Shown: one piece after another, positions 33,460 through 41,802 of the stretch | Position numbering within the stretch: the stretch's first letter is position 1 | Layout: every line of letters starts with the position of its first letter | Source: Paenibacillus oceani | GTDB taxonomy: Bacteria > Bacillota > Bacilli > Paenibacillales > NBRC-103111 | Direction: 5' to 3' | Length of the DNA: 64,000 nucleotides | NCBI RefSeq assembly: GCF_014705615.1 | Contig: NZ_JACXJA010000022.1 | Coordinates: 1 to 64,000, forward strand | Translations under genes and position numbers: made by a program | The notes under the pieces: model-generated | Told to the model about the DNA's origin: nothing | Seen by the model: the letters and a program-made list of their open reading frames with translations, nothing else | Database searches by the model: none

Positions 33460-34561
33460 ACTGCTCTACAGCATACGCTGGAAACTCATCGCACTTTTTG
33501 TAGCCAGTATCGCTCTTTCCGTACTTAGTCTGGCCGGCGTCTGGGCCGCGCTCGCCCTAATGTATGAATTCGGGATTCGCGCGCCCGCCAGGCTTGCCGT
33601 CGACTTGGCGGATATGTTCGGCGTTGTGGCGTTGTTCGTCGTCGCCGGGGTGTTTTTCTTTATCATCCACATTTTCCTGCTGAGCCGGAAGCAGATCTTG
33701 TACCTGCACCGGATTACGCAGGCCGTCCAGCGGATAGCGGGGGGGCAATTCGACGAGCGGATTCCGGTCCGTTACAAGGACGAGATGGGGGATCTTGCGG
33801 TCAATCTGAACAAAATGTCCGAGCAGCTCAAAACGTCGATCGAAGACGAACGCCGGGCGGAACGGACGAAGTCGGAGCTGATAACGAACGTCTCCCACGA
33901 CCTGCGGACGCCGCTGACGTCGATTACCGGTTACCTGGGACTGATCGAGCAGGATCGGTACCGCGACGAGGTGGAGCTGAGACATTACGTTCATATTGCA
34001 TATGAGAAAGCCAAACGGCTTCATGTGCTGATCGACGATTTGTTCGAGTATACGAGGTTAAGCGGAGGCGGGCTGCCGCTTCGATTATCCGAGGTCGATC
34101 TGGTGGAGATGATCGGACAGCTGACCGCCCAGTTCCAATACGAGATGCGGCAGGCGGGCATGGATATCCGGCTGTCGTTTCCGGAGCGCAAAGTGATGAT
34201 AACGGCGGACGGCGACAAGCTGGCCCGCGTATTCGACAATCTGCTGGCCAATGCGGTCAATTACGGCAAGGACGGCGTATATCTCGATGTATTCGTGCGC
34301 GTGGACGGGACCGAAGCGGTCGTCGAGGTGGTGAACTACGGGGACCCGATTCCTCCGCAAGATTTGCCCCACATCTTCGAACGGTTTTATCGGGTCGAGA
34401 AATCAAGGACGGAAGATATGGGCGGCTCCGGATTGGGGCTGGCGATCTCCAAGCAGATCGTCGAGCTGCACGGCGGAACCATTCAAGCGGCCAGCGATAA
34501 GAGCCGTACGGCGTTCGAGGTAAGGCTTCCTTTGCCTGATAGGCGAAAGAAGGAGAAATAA
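33449..34561 (+). CDS. sensor histidine kinase, VanS-like
   Basis: The 370-residue protein has two membrane helices (about 12-38 and 56-78) with only a short external loop. A HAMP-like region follows (about 80-132), then the H-box ITNVSHDLRTPLTSI with His150, the N-box DNLLANAVNYG and the G-box SGLGLAIS. The small external loop suggests membrane or intramembrane sensing, such as envelope stress. The start is TTG overlapping the regulator gene by 11 nt, behind GGGGGG. It precedes the glycan locus on the same strand by about 210 bp. Confidence 0.94.
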   Translation: MIGKLLYSIRWKLIALFVASIALSVLSLAGVWAALALMYEFGIRAPARLAVDLADMFGVVALFVVAGVFFFIIHIFLLSRKQILYLHRITQAVQRIAGGQFDERIPVRYKDEMGDLAVNLNKMSEQLKTSIEDERRAERTKSELITNVSHDLRTPLTSITGYLGLIEQDRYRDEVELRHYVHIAYEKAKRLHVLIDDLFEYTRLSGGGLPLRLSEVDLVEMIGQLTAQFQYEMRQAGMDIRLSFPERKVMITADGDKLARVFDNLLANAVNYGKDGVYLDVFVRVDGTEAVVEVVNYGDPIPPQDLPHIFERFYRVEKSRTEDMGGSGLGLAISKQIVELHGGTIQAASDKSRTAFEVRLPLPDRRKKEK

Positions 34562-34597
34562 CGAGAAATGAGGAGGAAATACACCTTTACACAATTC

Positions 34598-34617
34598 TTA
34601 AAAAATTATTAAAAAAA
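34598..34617 (+). promoter_or_regulatory. candidate OmpR-type direct repeat upstream of the glycan locus
   Basis: TTAAAAAA occurs twice with an 11-bp period (starts 34598 and 34609). TTTACACAATTC lies just upstream. Direct repeats spaced one helical turn apart are the usual binding pattern of OmpR/VanR-type regulators. It lies after the kinase gene and about 155 bp before the first gene of the glycan locus. A-rich sequence makes chance possible. Confidence 0.4.
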
Positions 34618-34772
34618 GAGTTGCCGAAAGCGGGGATTCCGTGCAAAATGAGAGGAGGAACAATCGTCCATTTGTACCATAGCGATTCCCCATACAGCGG
34701 CTTAAGTACCGGTTGTGCTTGTCGCTGGCGCCGGAACCGATAAGCAGTAAGACTACTTCGCGGAGTGGAGCG

Positions 34773-36056
34773 GTGCTTAACGTGCAAACCGTGTACAAAT
34801 TGTACCAGAAGTGTATCGCCAGAGATTTCATATTTCTGATCCCGCTCGTGCCGCTTTCTCTGTATGTGAGATTGCGCTATTATTTTTATTTGCGGTCATC
34901 CGGCGTTGGATTTCCACAGGCTGCCGACTCCAAGTGGTACTTGGATTACGCGCACAATCTGATGGCTAACTTTACGATCGGCACGCATATGAACGATATT
35001 TTGTATATCGGTTACAATTTGCTGCTGACGGTGCTGCTCGCCATCTTTAAGGACCCCGCTACGATTCTGTTCATTCAAGCGGTTACGGCCAGCTTATGCG
35101 TCATTCTCGTCTACAAGATTACGAGAATGCTGTTTAACCGGACCGCCGCTTTTATCGCCGCCCTTTTTTATTCGTATTTATGGGACATTACGCTTTGGGC
35201 GACTTATATTTTAACGGACAGCTTTTTTATCAGTCTCCTGCTCTTGTGCGTGTATCTCCTCCTCAAATGTTATGAATCCGATAATAGAATCGTGAAAGTG
35301 CTGTTTGCCGTTTCCTTGGTTTATTTGGCGTTTTTCCGTCCGGCGGGTATATTGTCCGTCGCCTTCATCCTGCTTTATATTGTGCTTCGTCTGCCGAGAA
35401 AGTCCGTATTCGCCTTCCTGAACAAACATAAGCTGGCGCTCGGCGGCGCGGCGGCGGCCGTAGTGATGGTGCTTGTGTACCTGATAGCCGGTCATAAGCT
35501 GAATGCGCTAATTACATCGATGCAGTTCAACGCCAAGATGGTCTTGTACAATATATACGCCAAAGGCTGGATCTACGATCATCCGACGCCGTACGATTAC
35601 AAGTATAAGCCGGATTATACGATTGACGTGTGGAATAGTTTGGTTCTTAGCTTTATTATTAATAACTGGGAACATATTCTGCACATTTATGGGAAAAGAA
35701 CGGTTGCCTTTCTCGGAAGATGGGTTTGGCAAACCGATCTGAGCAGTCTTCTCGGCATTAAGCTTTTTCTCAAAAACATGCTTCCCGTTCTTTTATTTAT
35801 GCTGGGGACGATTGCCGCGATGTGGAACGGAACATTTCGGAAAGCCGCGGTTATCTGGTATGTCATTTTGGCGGTATTTGTGTTTTGCATCATCTTTTTT
35901 ATCGACGGCATGTACAGGTATAAGGCGCCCAGTTCGCCCTTCATCGCGATTGCGGCAGGGTACGGATTGGAACGGATCATTCGCGGTACGATTATCATCG
36001 CCAAAAAAATGACGGGGAAGTTGCTATGGAACAACAAGGGAAAATTCTCATCGTAA
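34773..36056 (+). CDS. membrane glycosyltransferase, GT39/ArnT-like
   Basis: The 427-residue protein has about ten to twelve helices and a short loop with SKWYLDYAHNLMANFTIGT after the first helix. The acidic residue there is at the position typical for GT-C enzymes that use polyprenyl-phosphate sugars. I chose the GTG at 34773, which has GGAGTGGAGC just upstream. Its 3' end overlaps the GT2 gene by 31 nt. With the GT2 and the EmrE-like protein it could form a three-component glycosylation system, in which this enzyme would transfer the sugar outside the membrane. Confidence 0.82.
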   Translation: MLNVQTVYKLYQKCIARDFIFLIPLVPLSLYVRLRYYFYLRSSGVGFPQAADSKWYLDYAHNLMANFTIGTHMNDILYIGYNLLLTVLLAIFKDPATILFIQAVTASLCVILVYKITRMLFNRTAAFIAALFYSYLWDITLWATYILTDSFFISLLLLCVYLLLKCYESDNRIVKVLFAVSLVYLAFFRPAGILSVAFILLYIVLRLPRKSVFAFLNKHKLALGGAAAAVVMVLVYLIAGHKLNALITSMQFNAKMVLYNIYAKGWIYDHPTPYDYKYKPDYTIDVWNSLVLSFIINNWEHILHIYGKRTVAFLGRWVWQTDLSSLLGIKLFLKNMLPVLLFMLGTIAAMWNGTFRKAAVIWYVILAVFVFCIIFFIDGMYRYKAPSSPFIAIAAGYGLERIIRGTIIIAKKMTGKLLWNNKGKFSS

Positions 36057-36736
36057 TTCCGGCTTATAACGAGCAGAACAACATTTTGAAGGTGATCCGG
36101 GACGTTCGGGAGCATGTCCGGGATTGCGATATTCTCGTCATTAACGATTGTTCCTTGGACGGAACCTCCCCGGCGGCGAAGAAGGCCGAAGGGGTGAAAG
36201 TCGTCGATCTCCCGTACAATCTCGGGATCGGCGGCGCGGTACAGACCGGCTTCAAGTATGCCGCGGCTCACGGATACGAATATGCGGTCCAGATCGACGG
36301 GGACGGACAGCATCTGTCCAAAGAGGTCGACACGTTGTACAATACGATGATCCGGACGGGCAGCGATGTGGTAATCGGCTCCCGGTTTCTCGACGTTCAG
36401 TCGTTCCGGACGTCCTGGTCCAGAAGACTCGGCATCAAAGTGTTCTACTATTTGTTCCGGATGCTGATCCGCACCAAGGTTACGGACGGCACCTCGGGTT
36501 TCCGGATGTACAACCGCAAGAGCATCCAGCTTCTCTCGAGGCATTATTCCGACGACTATCCGGAGCCGGACGCGATCATCATGCTCAAAAAGCATGGCCT
36601 GCGCATAAGCGAGGTAGGCGTTGAAATGAGGCAGCGCGAGCATGGCTCCTCGTCCATCACGATGATCAAAAGCCCGTACTATATGGCGAAGGTAATCGTA
36701 TCGATTTTCTTCTCCTTTATCAGGACTAGGTGGTGA
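36026..36736 (+). CDS. family-2 glycosyltransferase, polyprenyl-phosphate sugar synthase-like
   Basis: The 236-residue protein starts with IVIPAYNEQNNILKVI and has LVINDCSLDGT, the nucleotide-sugar motif QIDGDGQH and GTSGFRMYNRKSI. This is the dolichyl/polyprenyl-phosphate mannose or glucose synthase type, which loads a sugar onto a lipid phosphate at the cytoplasmic side. No C-terminal transmembrane pair is present. It overlaps the upstream GT39-like gene and the downstream DUF2304 gene, so the three are translationally linked. Confidence 0.9.
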   Translation: MEQQGKILIVIPAYNEQNNILKVIRDVREHVRDCDILVINDCSLDGTSPAAKKAEGVKVVDLPYNLGIGGAVQTGFKYAAAHGYEYAVQIDGDGQHLSKEVDTLYNTMIRTGSDVVIGSRFLDVQSFRTSWSRRLGIKVFYYLFRMLIRTKVTDGTSGFRMYNRKSIQLLSRHYSDDYPEPDAIIMLKKHGLRISEVGVEMRQREHGSSSITMIKSPYYMAKVIVSIFFSFIRTRW

Positions 36737-37137
36737 AAGGACAAATGGACGGCGCTCATTTGTACAGCGTTCAATTGATGGGGATTGCGTTCAGTCTGTT
36801 TTTGATCATATCCGTCTTTTTGATGGTCAGAGCCAGGATGATCCGGGAAAAATATTCGCTCATCTGGTTTGCGATCGGTATCTTTACGCTCGTCATGTCC
36901 GTATTTAAAGATATGATGGACTGGTTCTCGAATCTCATCGGAATAGACTATGCGCCCTCGGCGTTCTTTGCTATTCTTATTGCATGCGCTTATTTGCTGC
37001 TCTTGAATATGAGCGTCAGCATCTCGGGCATGAAGATGCATAACAAGGCGTTGACGCAGGAACTGGGATTAACGAAGCTGAGGCTCGACGAGCTGGAGAA
37101 GAAATTAAGCGAGGGTGAATCCAAATCAAGTATTTGA
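36730..37137 (+). CDS. DUF2304 membrane protein
   Basis: The 135-residue protein has three hydrophobic helices (about 13-33, 43-60, 75-95) and a C-terminal coiled coil (NKALTQELGLTKLRLDELEK). The spacing and the KYSLIWFAIGIF element match DUF2304, a family regularly found beside GT2 polyprenyl-phosphate glycosyltransferases. Start is uncertain: GTG at 36730 or ATG at 36745. It may help anchor or assemble the glycosyltransferase. Confidence 0.82.
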   Translation: MVKGQMDGAHLYSVQLMGIAFSLFLIISVFLMVRARMIREKYSLIWFAIGIFTLVMSVFKDMMDWFSNLIGIDYAPSAFFAILIACAYLLLLNMSVSISGMKMHNKALTQELGLTKLRLDELEKKLSEGESKSSI

Positions 37138-37475
37138 TGCTTTTCGGGAGCGTTTTGATGACGGTGACGGGCAGCACGCTGCTCAAAATCGGCAGCAGAA
37201 CGTTAAGTTTTGACGGTGCGATATTCGGTGTCATTATGAGTTATATCACGTCGCCTGCTTTATTGGCCGGCTTTGCGGCTTATGCGGTAGGTGCGGTGCT
37301 GTGGGTATATTGTTTGTCCCAGTTCGACCTGAGCTACGTTACTTTCGTATCCAGCTTCCAATATATTTTGCTGCTGGCCGCGTCTATCCTGATCTTTCAG
37401 GAGCATATCAGTATGATGAAGTGGATCGGCTGTATCATCATTATGATCGGCGTAATTTTCTGGCTGAAAGGATAA
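37134..37475 (+). CDS. EmrE/EamA-like small membrane protein, possible lipid-linked sugar flippase
   Basis: The 113-residue protein has four helices in the SMR/EamA half-transporter pattern (GSTLLKIGSRTLSF, then helices ending IIIMIGVIFWLKG). Such ArnE/ArnF-like proteins beside GT2 and GT-C enzymes are thought to flip lipid-linked sugars. It overlaps the DUF2304 stop. The start is unclear: TTG 34 codons is not needed, but TTG at 37134 or ATG at 37137 lacks a well-placed ribosome site, while GAGGG lies 18 or more nt upstream. Confidence 0.78.
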   Translation: MMLFGSVLMTVTGSTLLKIGSRTLSFDGAIFGVIMSYITSPALLAGFAAYAVGAVLWVYCLSQFDLSYVTFVSSFQYILLLAASILIFQEHISMMKWIGCIIIMIGVIFWLKG

Positions 37476-37482
37476 ACGGCTG

Positions 37483-38526
37483 ATGTTCAGGTGTGTTGCG
37501 TATACCGACGCCATGAAGGAACAGTGGGACAAGTTCGCATGGTCGAAGGGGACGGTATTTCATACGATTGCGTTCAGACATATATTGACGGGAACTTTCG
37601 GATACAGCTGCATCTACCAGGCGATTGTAGACATGGATGACCGGGTCCGGGCGATTATGCCGCTTGTCACAGGCCGCAATCTCGGGCTCAAGAAGGTCGG
37701 AGTTTCGCTTCCGTTCGTGAATTATATGGATATTTGCGCCGACAGCGAAGAGGCGCTCCACTATGCGATCGATTCGATTCCGGAGCTGAAATCCCGCCAC
37801 GGCCTCGGCTATATTGAGTTAAGGCTGAAGGAGCAGACGTTGGACGGCTCCGGCTGGAACGTGCAGGATCATAATTATACATTCGAGCTTTCTTTAGCGG
37901 ATGAGGAGGACCGGGTACTGGCGCTGTCTTCGGGCAGCAACCGGAATCATGTCCGTAAAGTGTACAAAAACGACTGGTTCGGAGTTTCGTTCGATCCGGG
38001 GCATCTGGACGACTTTTATAACGTATACGTAAGACGGATGAAGCAGCTCGGTTCTCCGTCGCCGGACATCAGCTTTTTTCGAAAGTTTTTCGAATTTCTG
38101 CCGGACCACACCCACCTGCTCACTGTATTGGACAAGCAGTCCGGGGCGGTTGTAGGCGGCATGCTGCTGCTTACAAGCCCTTCGAATTCGACGTTATATT
38201 ACCCGTATGGGGCGAATTTGACGGAGTACAACAACAAGTACCTAAACAACTTTATGTACTGGGAAGCGGTCCGCTTCGGTATTCGGCATGGCATGAGCCG
38301 CCTTGACCTGGGCCGGTCACCGGCCGGCTCCGGAACGTACAAGTACAAGGAGCAATGGGGGGCGAAGCCCGAGCAGCTCCGTTATTACGTCTACGACGGC
38401 GGGGCCGGACAGTCGGGACCTCCGGACAAACAAAGCTTGAGCCTGTTCGTAGAGCTGTGGAAAAAAACGCCCGATTTCGTTACAAGCCCAGTCGGCAAAC
38501 GATTGATCAAATATGTTTTTCCTTAA
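37483..38526 (+). CDS. FemAB-like GNAT-fold acyl or aminoacyl transferase
   Basis: The 347-residue protein matches the FemAB-like group related to the GNAT fold: WDKFAWSKGTVFHTIAFRHI near the N-terminus, GVSLPFVNYMDICAD, SGSNRNHVRKVYKNDWFGV, then GGMLLLTSPSNSTLYYPYGA and LDLGRSPAGSGTYKYKEQWG. Members with this ending occur in exosortase-type exopolysaccharide loci, whereas classical FemAB adds amino acids to peptidoglycan. It starts 7 bp after the EmrE-like gene. The acceptor is unknown; a surface glycan or glycolipid is likely. Confidence 0.83.
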   Translation: MFRCVAYTDAMKEQWDKFAWSKGTVFHTIAFRHILTGTFGYSCIYQAIVDMDDRVRAIMPLVTGRNLGLKKVGVSLPFVNYMDICADSEEALHYAIDSIPELKSRHGLGYIELRLKEQTLDGSGWNVQDHNYTFELSLADEEDRVLALSSGSNRNHVRKVYKNDWFGVSFDPGHLDDFYNVYVRRMKQLGSPSPDISFFRKFFEFLPDHTHLLTVLDKQSGAVVGGMLLLTSPSNSTLYYPYGANLTEYNNKYLNNFMYWEAVRFGIRHGMSRLDLGRSPAGSGTYKYKEQWGAKPEQLRYYVYDGGAGQSGPPDKQSLSLFVELWKKTPDFVTSPVGKRLIKYVFP

Positions 38527-38806
38527 ACTTTAAAAGTTGAGCTAAATATACTTCATGGTTAAGCTGAATGTAGTGGAGAAAAGAAATTAGCTTGAAAGCG
38601 AGTTTTGGCTTAAGAGCTTTCGTTAGAAAGCTGCTTCGGAAGGATAAGCTTTGAGTGTCAACCGTCCGAAGGCCAATCCAATCCGAGACACTCCAAACAA
38701 GATGTCTGAAGCTTCAAGCAATTTTTTTCGGAATGGAATGGCTTCAATTTCATTAGTTCAACTTATCTACTCATAAACGTTTCTATAATCGGAGGATGCA
38801 CATACG
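38527..38806. other. 280-bp AT-richer gap within the glycan locus
   Basis: No gene is seen. GAAGCTTC followed by AAGCAATTTTTTT near 38713-38733 could be a weak terminator. TATAAT near 38790 may be the -10 of a promoter for the methyltransferase-deacetylase pair, but no good -35 is apparent. Base composition is distinctly more AT-rich than the flanking genes. Confidence 0.45.
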
Positions 38807-39472
38807 ATGAGCCATACCAACTGGAAGCAGTACTTTGATAAAAGGGCCGAAACTCATGGAGCGGCTGTCCAATCATCCGACTATTTCAATGAAGAAAGCT
38901 TTTTTATGCAAAGGGACAATACGCTTCGCTGGTTGGGCGACTGCAAGGACAAAACCATACTCGACGCGGGCTGCGGCGTAGGCGCGTTCAGCGAGCCGCT
39001 CGTCAAAAACAATACCGTATACGGCGTAGACTTCTCCGAGAAAAGTCTGGAATTCGCGGCGGCACGCGGATTAAAGACGATGCCCGGAGATTTGACGGCG
39101 CTCACGTTCGAGGACGGCAAGTTTGACGCGGTATTGTGCATCGGCGTTATCCAACTGATCGAACAATACGAAGCCGTTATCAAAGAGCTGGCCCGCGTGA
39201 CGAAGCCCGGCGGCACCCTCCTGATTCAGACGCTGAACAAAGGCTCCGTACAGCGGAAGCTACTCAAGCTGATGGAGAAAAGCAAGAAGTTCGACCGGAT
39301 GTATACGATGGATGAGCTGAAGAAAGTGTTCAACAAATACGGCTTTGATCATATCGAGTTTCTTCACATGTATCATCCGTTCAAATTCGTTACGAACGGC
39401 AGATCGGCGGGAGCGTTCTCGAACATGCTCGCCACTTCGTTTGCGATAAAAGGGAGAAAGAACATTGACTAA
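38807..39472 (+). CDS. class I SAM-dependent methyltransferase
   Basis: The 221-residue protein has the SAM-binding motif ILDAGCGVGAFSEPL at about residues 47-61, an acidic VYGVDFSEKS, and FDAVLCIGVIQLIEQYE as post-motifs. It is of the UbiG/Methyltransf_11 type, which methylates small molecules or sugars. ATCGGAGGATGCACATACG precedes the ATG. It overlaps the deacetylase start by 8 nt. A role in modifying the glycan of this locus is inferred from context. Confidence 0.88.
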   Translation: MSHTNWKQYFDKRAETHGAAVQSSDYFNEESFFMQRDNTLRWLGDCKDKTILDAGCGVGAFSEPLVKNNTVYGVDFSEKSLEFAAARGLKTMPGDLTALTFEDGKFDAVLCIGVIQLIEQYEAVIKELARVTKPGGTLLIQTLNKGSVQRKLLKLMEKSKKFDRMYTMDELKKVFNKYGFDHIEFLHMYHPFKFVTNGRSAGAFSNMLATSFAIKGRKNID

Positions 39473-40340
39473 CCTGGAGAAACCGGTCGGCGGAGCGGTT
39501 AATATGCTGACCTTCGATATAGAGGAATGGTTTCACGCCAACTACGACGACATCGCGCCTCCCACCGGCAAAGGGTCGAATTTCCGGGCCAATATGGATA
39601 CGCTACTGCAGATGTGCCGGGAGACGAACAGCAAAGCTACCTTTTTCGTACTGGGCTGTATCGGGGAGGATTATCCGGACGTGGTCAAGGCGATCGCCCG
39701 TGACGGTCATGACGTCGCCTCGCACGGCTACGGCCATCAGCTCGCCTACTCGCAGACGATTGATGAGTTTCGCGACGACGTGAAGAAATCGGTCGATATT
39801 TTGGAGAACCTTACCGGCACGAAGGTCCTCGGTTACCGCGCACCTTCCTGGTCGATCGTGGAACGGAATCTGCACTACCTGGAGGCGCTTGAGGAGCTTG
39901 GCTTAAAGTACGATGCGAGCATTTTTCCGGTGAAAACGTTTCTGTACGGCATTCCGGGCGCGCCTACCGTGATCCATAAGCCGCGGGTGAACGGCAGGGA
40001 ACTGGACCTGTATGAGGTGCCGATGTCGGTGATGAAGCTGGCCGGCAGAAACATCGGTTATTCCGGAGGGTTTTACTTCCGGTTTTTCCCCAAGCTTTTT
40101 ATCGACTACGCGATCCGTTCGGCGAACCGCCAAGGGAACAGTTCGATCGTTTATTTGCATCCGAGGGAGATCGATACGACCGAGCACAAGCTGAGCCTTC
40201 CGCCGAAGGAACGGTTCATTCATTACTACAACGTAGGCGGAACCCGGTCGAAGCTGGAGCAGATTATGCGAAGCTTCCACTTTACTTCGATCTCGGATCA
40301 TTTGTTGCGGAACTTCAAGCTGGAGCTTGCGGATCGGTAA
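39465..40340 (+). CDS. polysaccharide deacetylase with DUF3473-type C-terminus
   Basis: The 291-residue protein has a NodB-like domain: TFDIEEWFH with catalytic Asp18, metal-binding SHGYGH (His87, His91), and GYRAPSWSI around Arg125. The C-terminal half (YSGGFYFRFFPKLFIDYAIR, then YLHPREID) matches the extension called DUF3473, known from exosortase-associated polysaccharide deacetylases of Gram-negative bacteria. No signal peptide is present, so it acts inside the cell. The start is TTG 39465 after GGGAGAAAG, overlapping the methyltransferase. It likely deacetylates a sugar of a lipid-linked glycan. Confidence 0.88.
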   Translation: MTNLEKPVGGAVNMLTFDIEEWFHANYDDIAPPTGKGSNFRANMDTLLQMCRETNSKATFFVLGCIGEDYPDVVKAIARDGHDVASHGYGHQLAYSQTIDEFRDDVKKSVDILENLTGTKVLGYRAPSWSIVERNLHYLEALEELGLKYDASIFPVKTFLYGIPGAPTVIHKPRVNGRELDLYEVPMSVMKLAGRNIGYSGGFYFRFFPKLFIDYAIRSANRQGNSSIVYLHPREIDTTEHKLSLPPKERFIHYYNVGGTRSKLEQIMRSFHFTSISDHLLRNFKLELADR

Positions 40341-40385
40341 GCGAACGCAGGGCAGGCGAGCGAACATTGGACGGATCAACGGAGG

Positions 40386-40426
40386 CGTTTAACCGCTGCT
40401 GCAGCGGTTGAGCGCTTCTTTTTTAC
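40386..40426 (+). terminator. terminator of the glycan locus
   Basis: AACCGCTG and CAGCGGTT form a perfect stem around a short loop. GAGCGCTTCTTTTTT follows. It lies about 50 bp after the deacetylase stop. Confidence 0.82.
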
Positions 40427-40520
40427 GCCGTTTTATGGACAGCCGCTCCGAACGATTGTCTGGTATAATCAGGATGGATATCGATTTCTTAGTTAATAGT
40501 CGGAAGAGGGCGGGCCGAAT

Positions 40521-41753
40521 ATGGGGAAATTACATAAAGTTTTGCTGATTGGAGTAAACGGATTCGGCGCAAGGCATCTGAACGAGCTTACGCGCCAGCA
40601 GGACGAGGGAATGCTGGAGCTCGCAGCGGTAAGCGATCTGCGATTGTCGGAGGATGCGTCCGCCATCGTTACGGAGCGGGGCATCCGTCATTATACGGAC
40701 TACCGCGAGATGCTGGCTCGGGAGAAGGACGCCAGCTTCGTCGTCATCTCGACGCCGATTCAGCTCCATGCTCCGATGGCCATCGAAGCAATGGAGGCGG
40801 GGTATCATGTCTTGCTCGAAAAGCCGCCGGCCGCGGTCATTCAGGATGCGCTGCGGATAACGGATACTGCAAAAAGATGCGGCAAGCTGTGCGCCGTCAA
40901 TTTTTTCACTCCTTCGAGGAAAGCGCTGTCGATGTTGACCGGCATCGCCGCTTCGGGCGAGATCGGGCCGATTCAAGCGCTCAAGGGCATCTCGCTGCTG
41001 AACCGGCCTGCAACTTATTTCACAAGGACCGCTTGGGCGGGCAAGCTGTCGGTTCAGGGCGTTACCGTGCTGGACGGCACGTTCCACAATCCCGCTGCGC
41101 ATCTGTTTTACAGCATGCTGAACTTGTCGGAGAGGTTATCCTCACTGACGGGACAACCGTCCGGCTTGTCGAGCGTGACCGCCGAGTTGTATCATGCGAA
41201 TCCGATCGAAAGCGACGATACTTCATGCGTACGAGTGGTTACGGAGGGCGGCCTCCGGCTGCACTTGTATATCACGCTGTGTGCCCGGTACGGAGAGACG
41301 CAGCGGATTCGTCTGGAAGGCACCGGAGGGGCCGTGGAATGGAGCTATGATAATAAGGTCACGTTATGGAAAGGCGACGAATCGGTCGTGTACGATTGTC
41401 AGGACGAAGGCTTTATTCCTGCCCGTTACCGGAACTTGATTGCCGTAATCGAAGGCCGCGAGGAGAAGCTCGACGTCTCGCTGGAATCGGCGATCCGCTT
41501 TACGGTTGCGGCGAACGGCGCTTTTGAATCGTCCGGCAGCGTAACGGACATTCCGCGGCAGTTTGCGGAGCCGGGCACACAGCAGGGAGATCCCGGCATG
41601 TATATCGGCGGAATTGAAGAGACCGTACGCGCCGCATTCCGCGAAGGCAAGCTGTTCTCGGAGCTCGGAGGCATCCCGTGGGCGAAAGCGTCGGAGCCTT
41701 TCGAAGTGACCGGATACAGCCGGTTTCCGCAGCAATTCCGGATCGGGGAATAA
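40521..41753 (+). CDS. Gfo/Idh/MocA-family oxidoreductase
   Basis: The 410-residue protein starts with a Rossmann fold (VLLIGVNGFGARHLNEL) and has the family motif LEKPPAA around 95-101, where Lys is the conserved catalytic/cofactor residue. DGTFHNPAAHLFYSML is the substrate-domain helix. Members reduce or oxidise sugars and inositols with NAD(P). The start is ATG 40521. It is followed after 49 bp, across a hairpin, by a second family member, so the two probably form one operon. Confidence 0.9.
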   Translation: MGKLHKVLLIGVNGFGARHLNELTRQQDEGMLELAAVSDLRLSEDASAIVTERGIRHYTDYREMLAREKDASFVVISTPIQLHAPMAIEAMEAGYHVLLEKPPAAVIQDALRITDTAKRCGKLCAVNFFTPSRKALSMLTGIAASGEIGPIQALKGISLLNRPATYFTRTAWAGKLSVQGVTVLDGTFHNPAAHLFYSMLNLSERLSSLTGQPSGLSSVTAELYHANPIESDDTSCVRVVTEGGLRLHLYITLCARYGETQRIRLEGTGGAVEWSYDNKVTLWKGDESVVYDCQDEGFIPARYRNLIAVIEGREEKLDVSLESAIRFTVAANGAFESSGSVTDIPRQFAEPGTQQGDPGMYIGGIEETVRAAFREGKLFSELGGIPWAKASEPFEVTGYSRFPQQFRIGE

Positions 41754-41756
41754 CTC

Positions 41757-41782
41757 CGTTTCGGCTGAAGGCCGAAACGGAA
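41757..41782 (+). other. intercistronic hairpin without T-run
   Basis: CCGTTTCGGC and GCCGAAACGG form a perfect 10-bp stem with a 5-6-nt loop just after the first Gfo/Idh stop, without a following T-run. It could protect the upstream mRNA or act as an attenuating structure. Confidence 0.6.
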
Positions 41783-41802
41783 TACAAGGGAGCGATGTCG
41801 CA

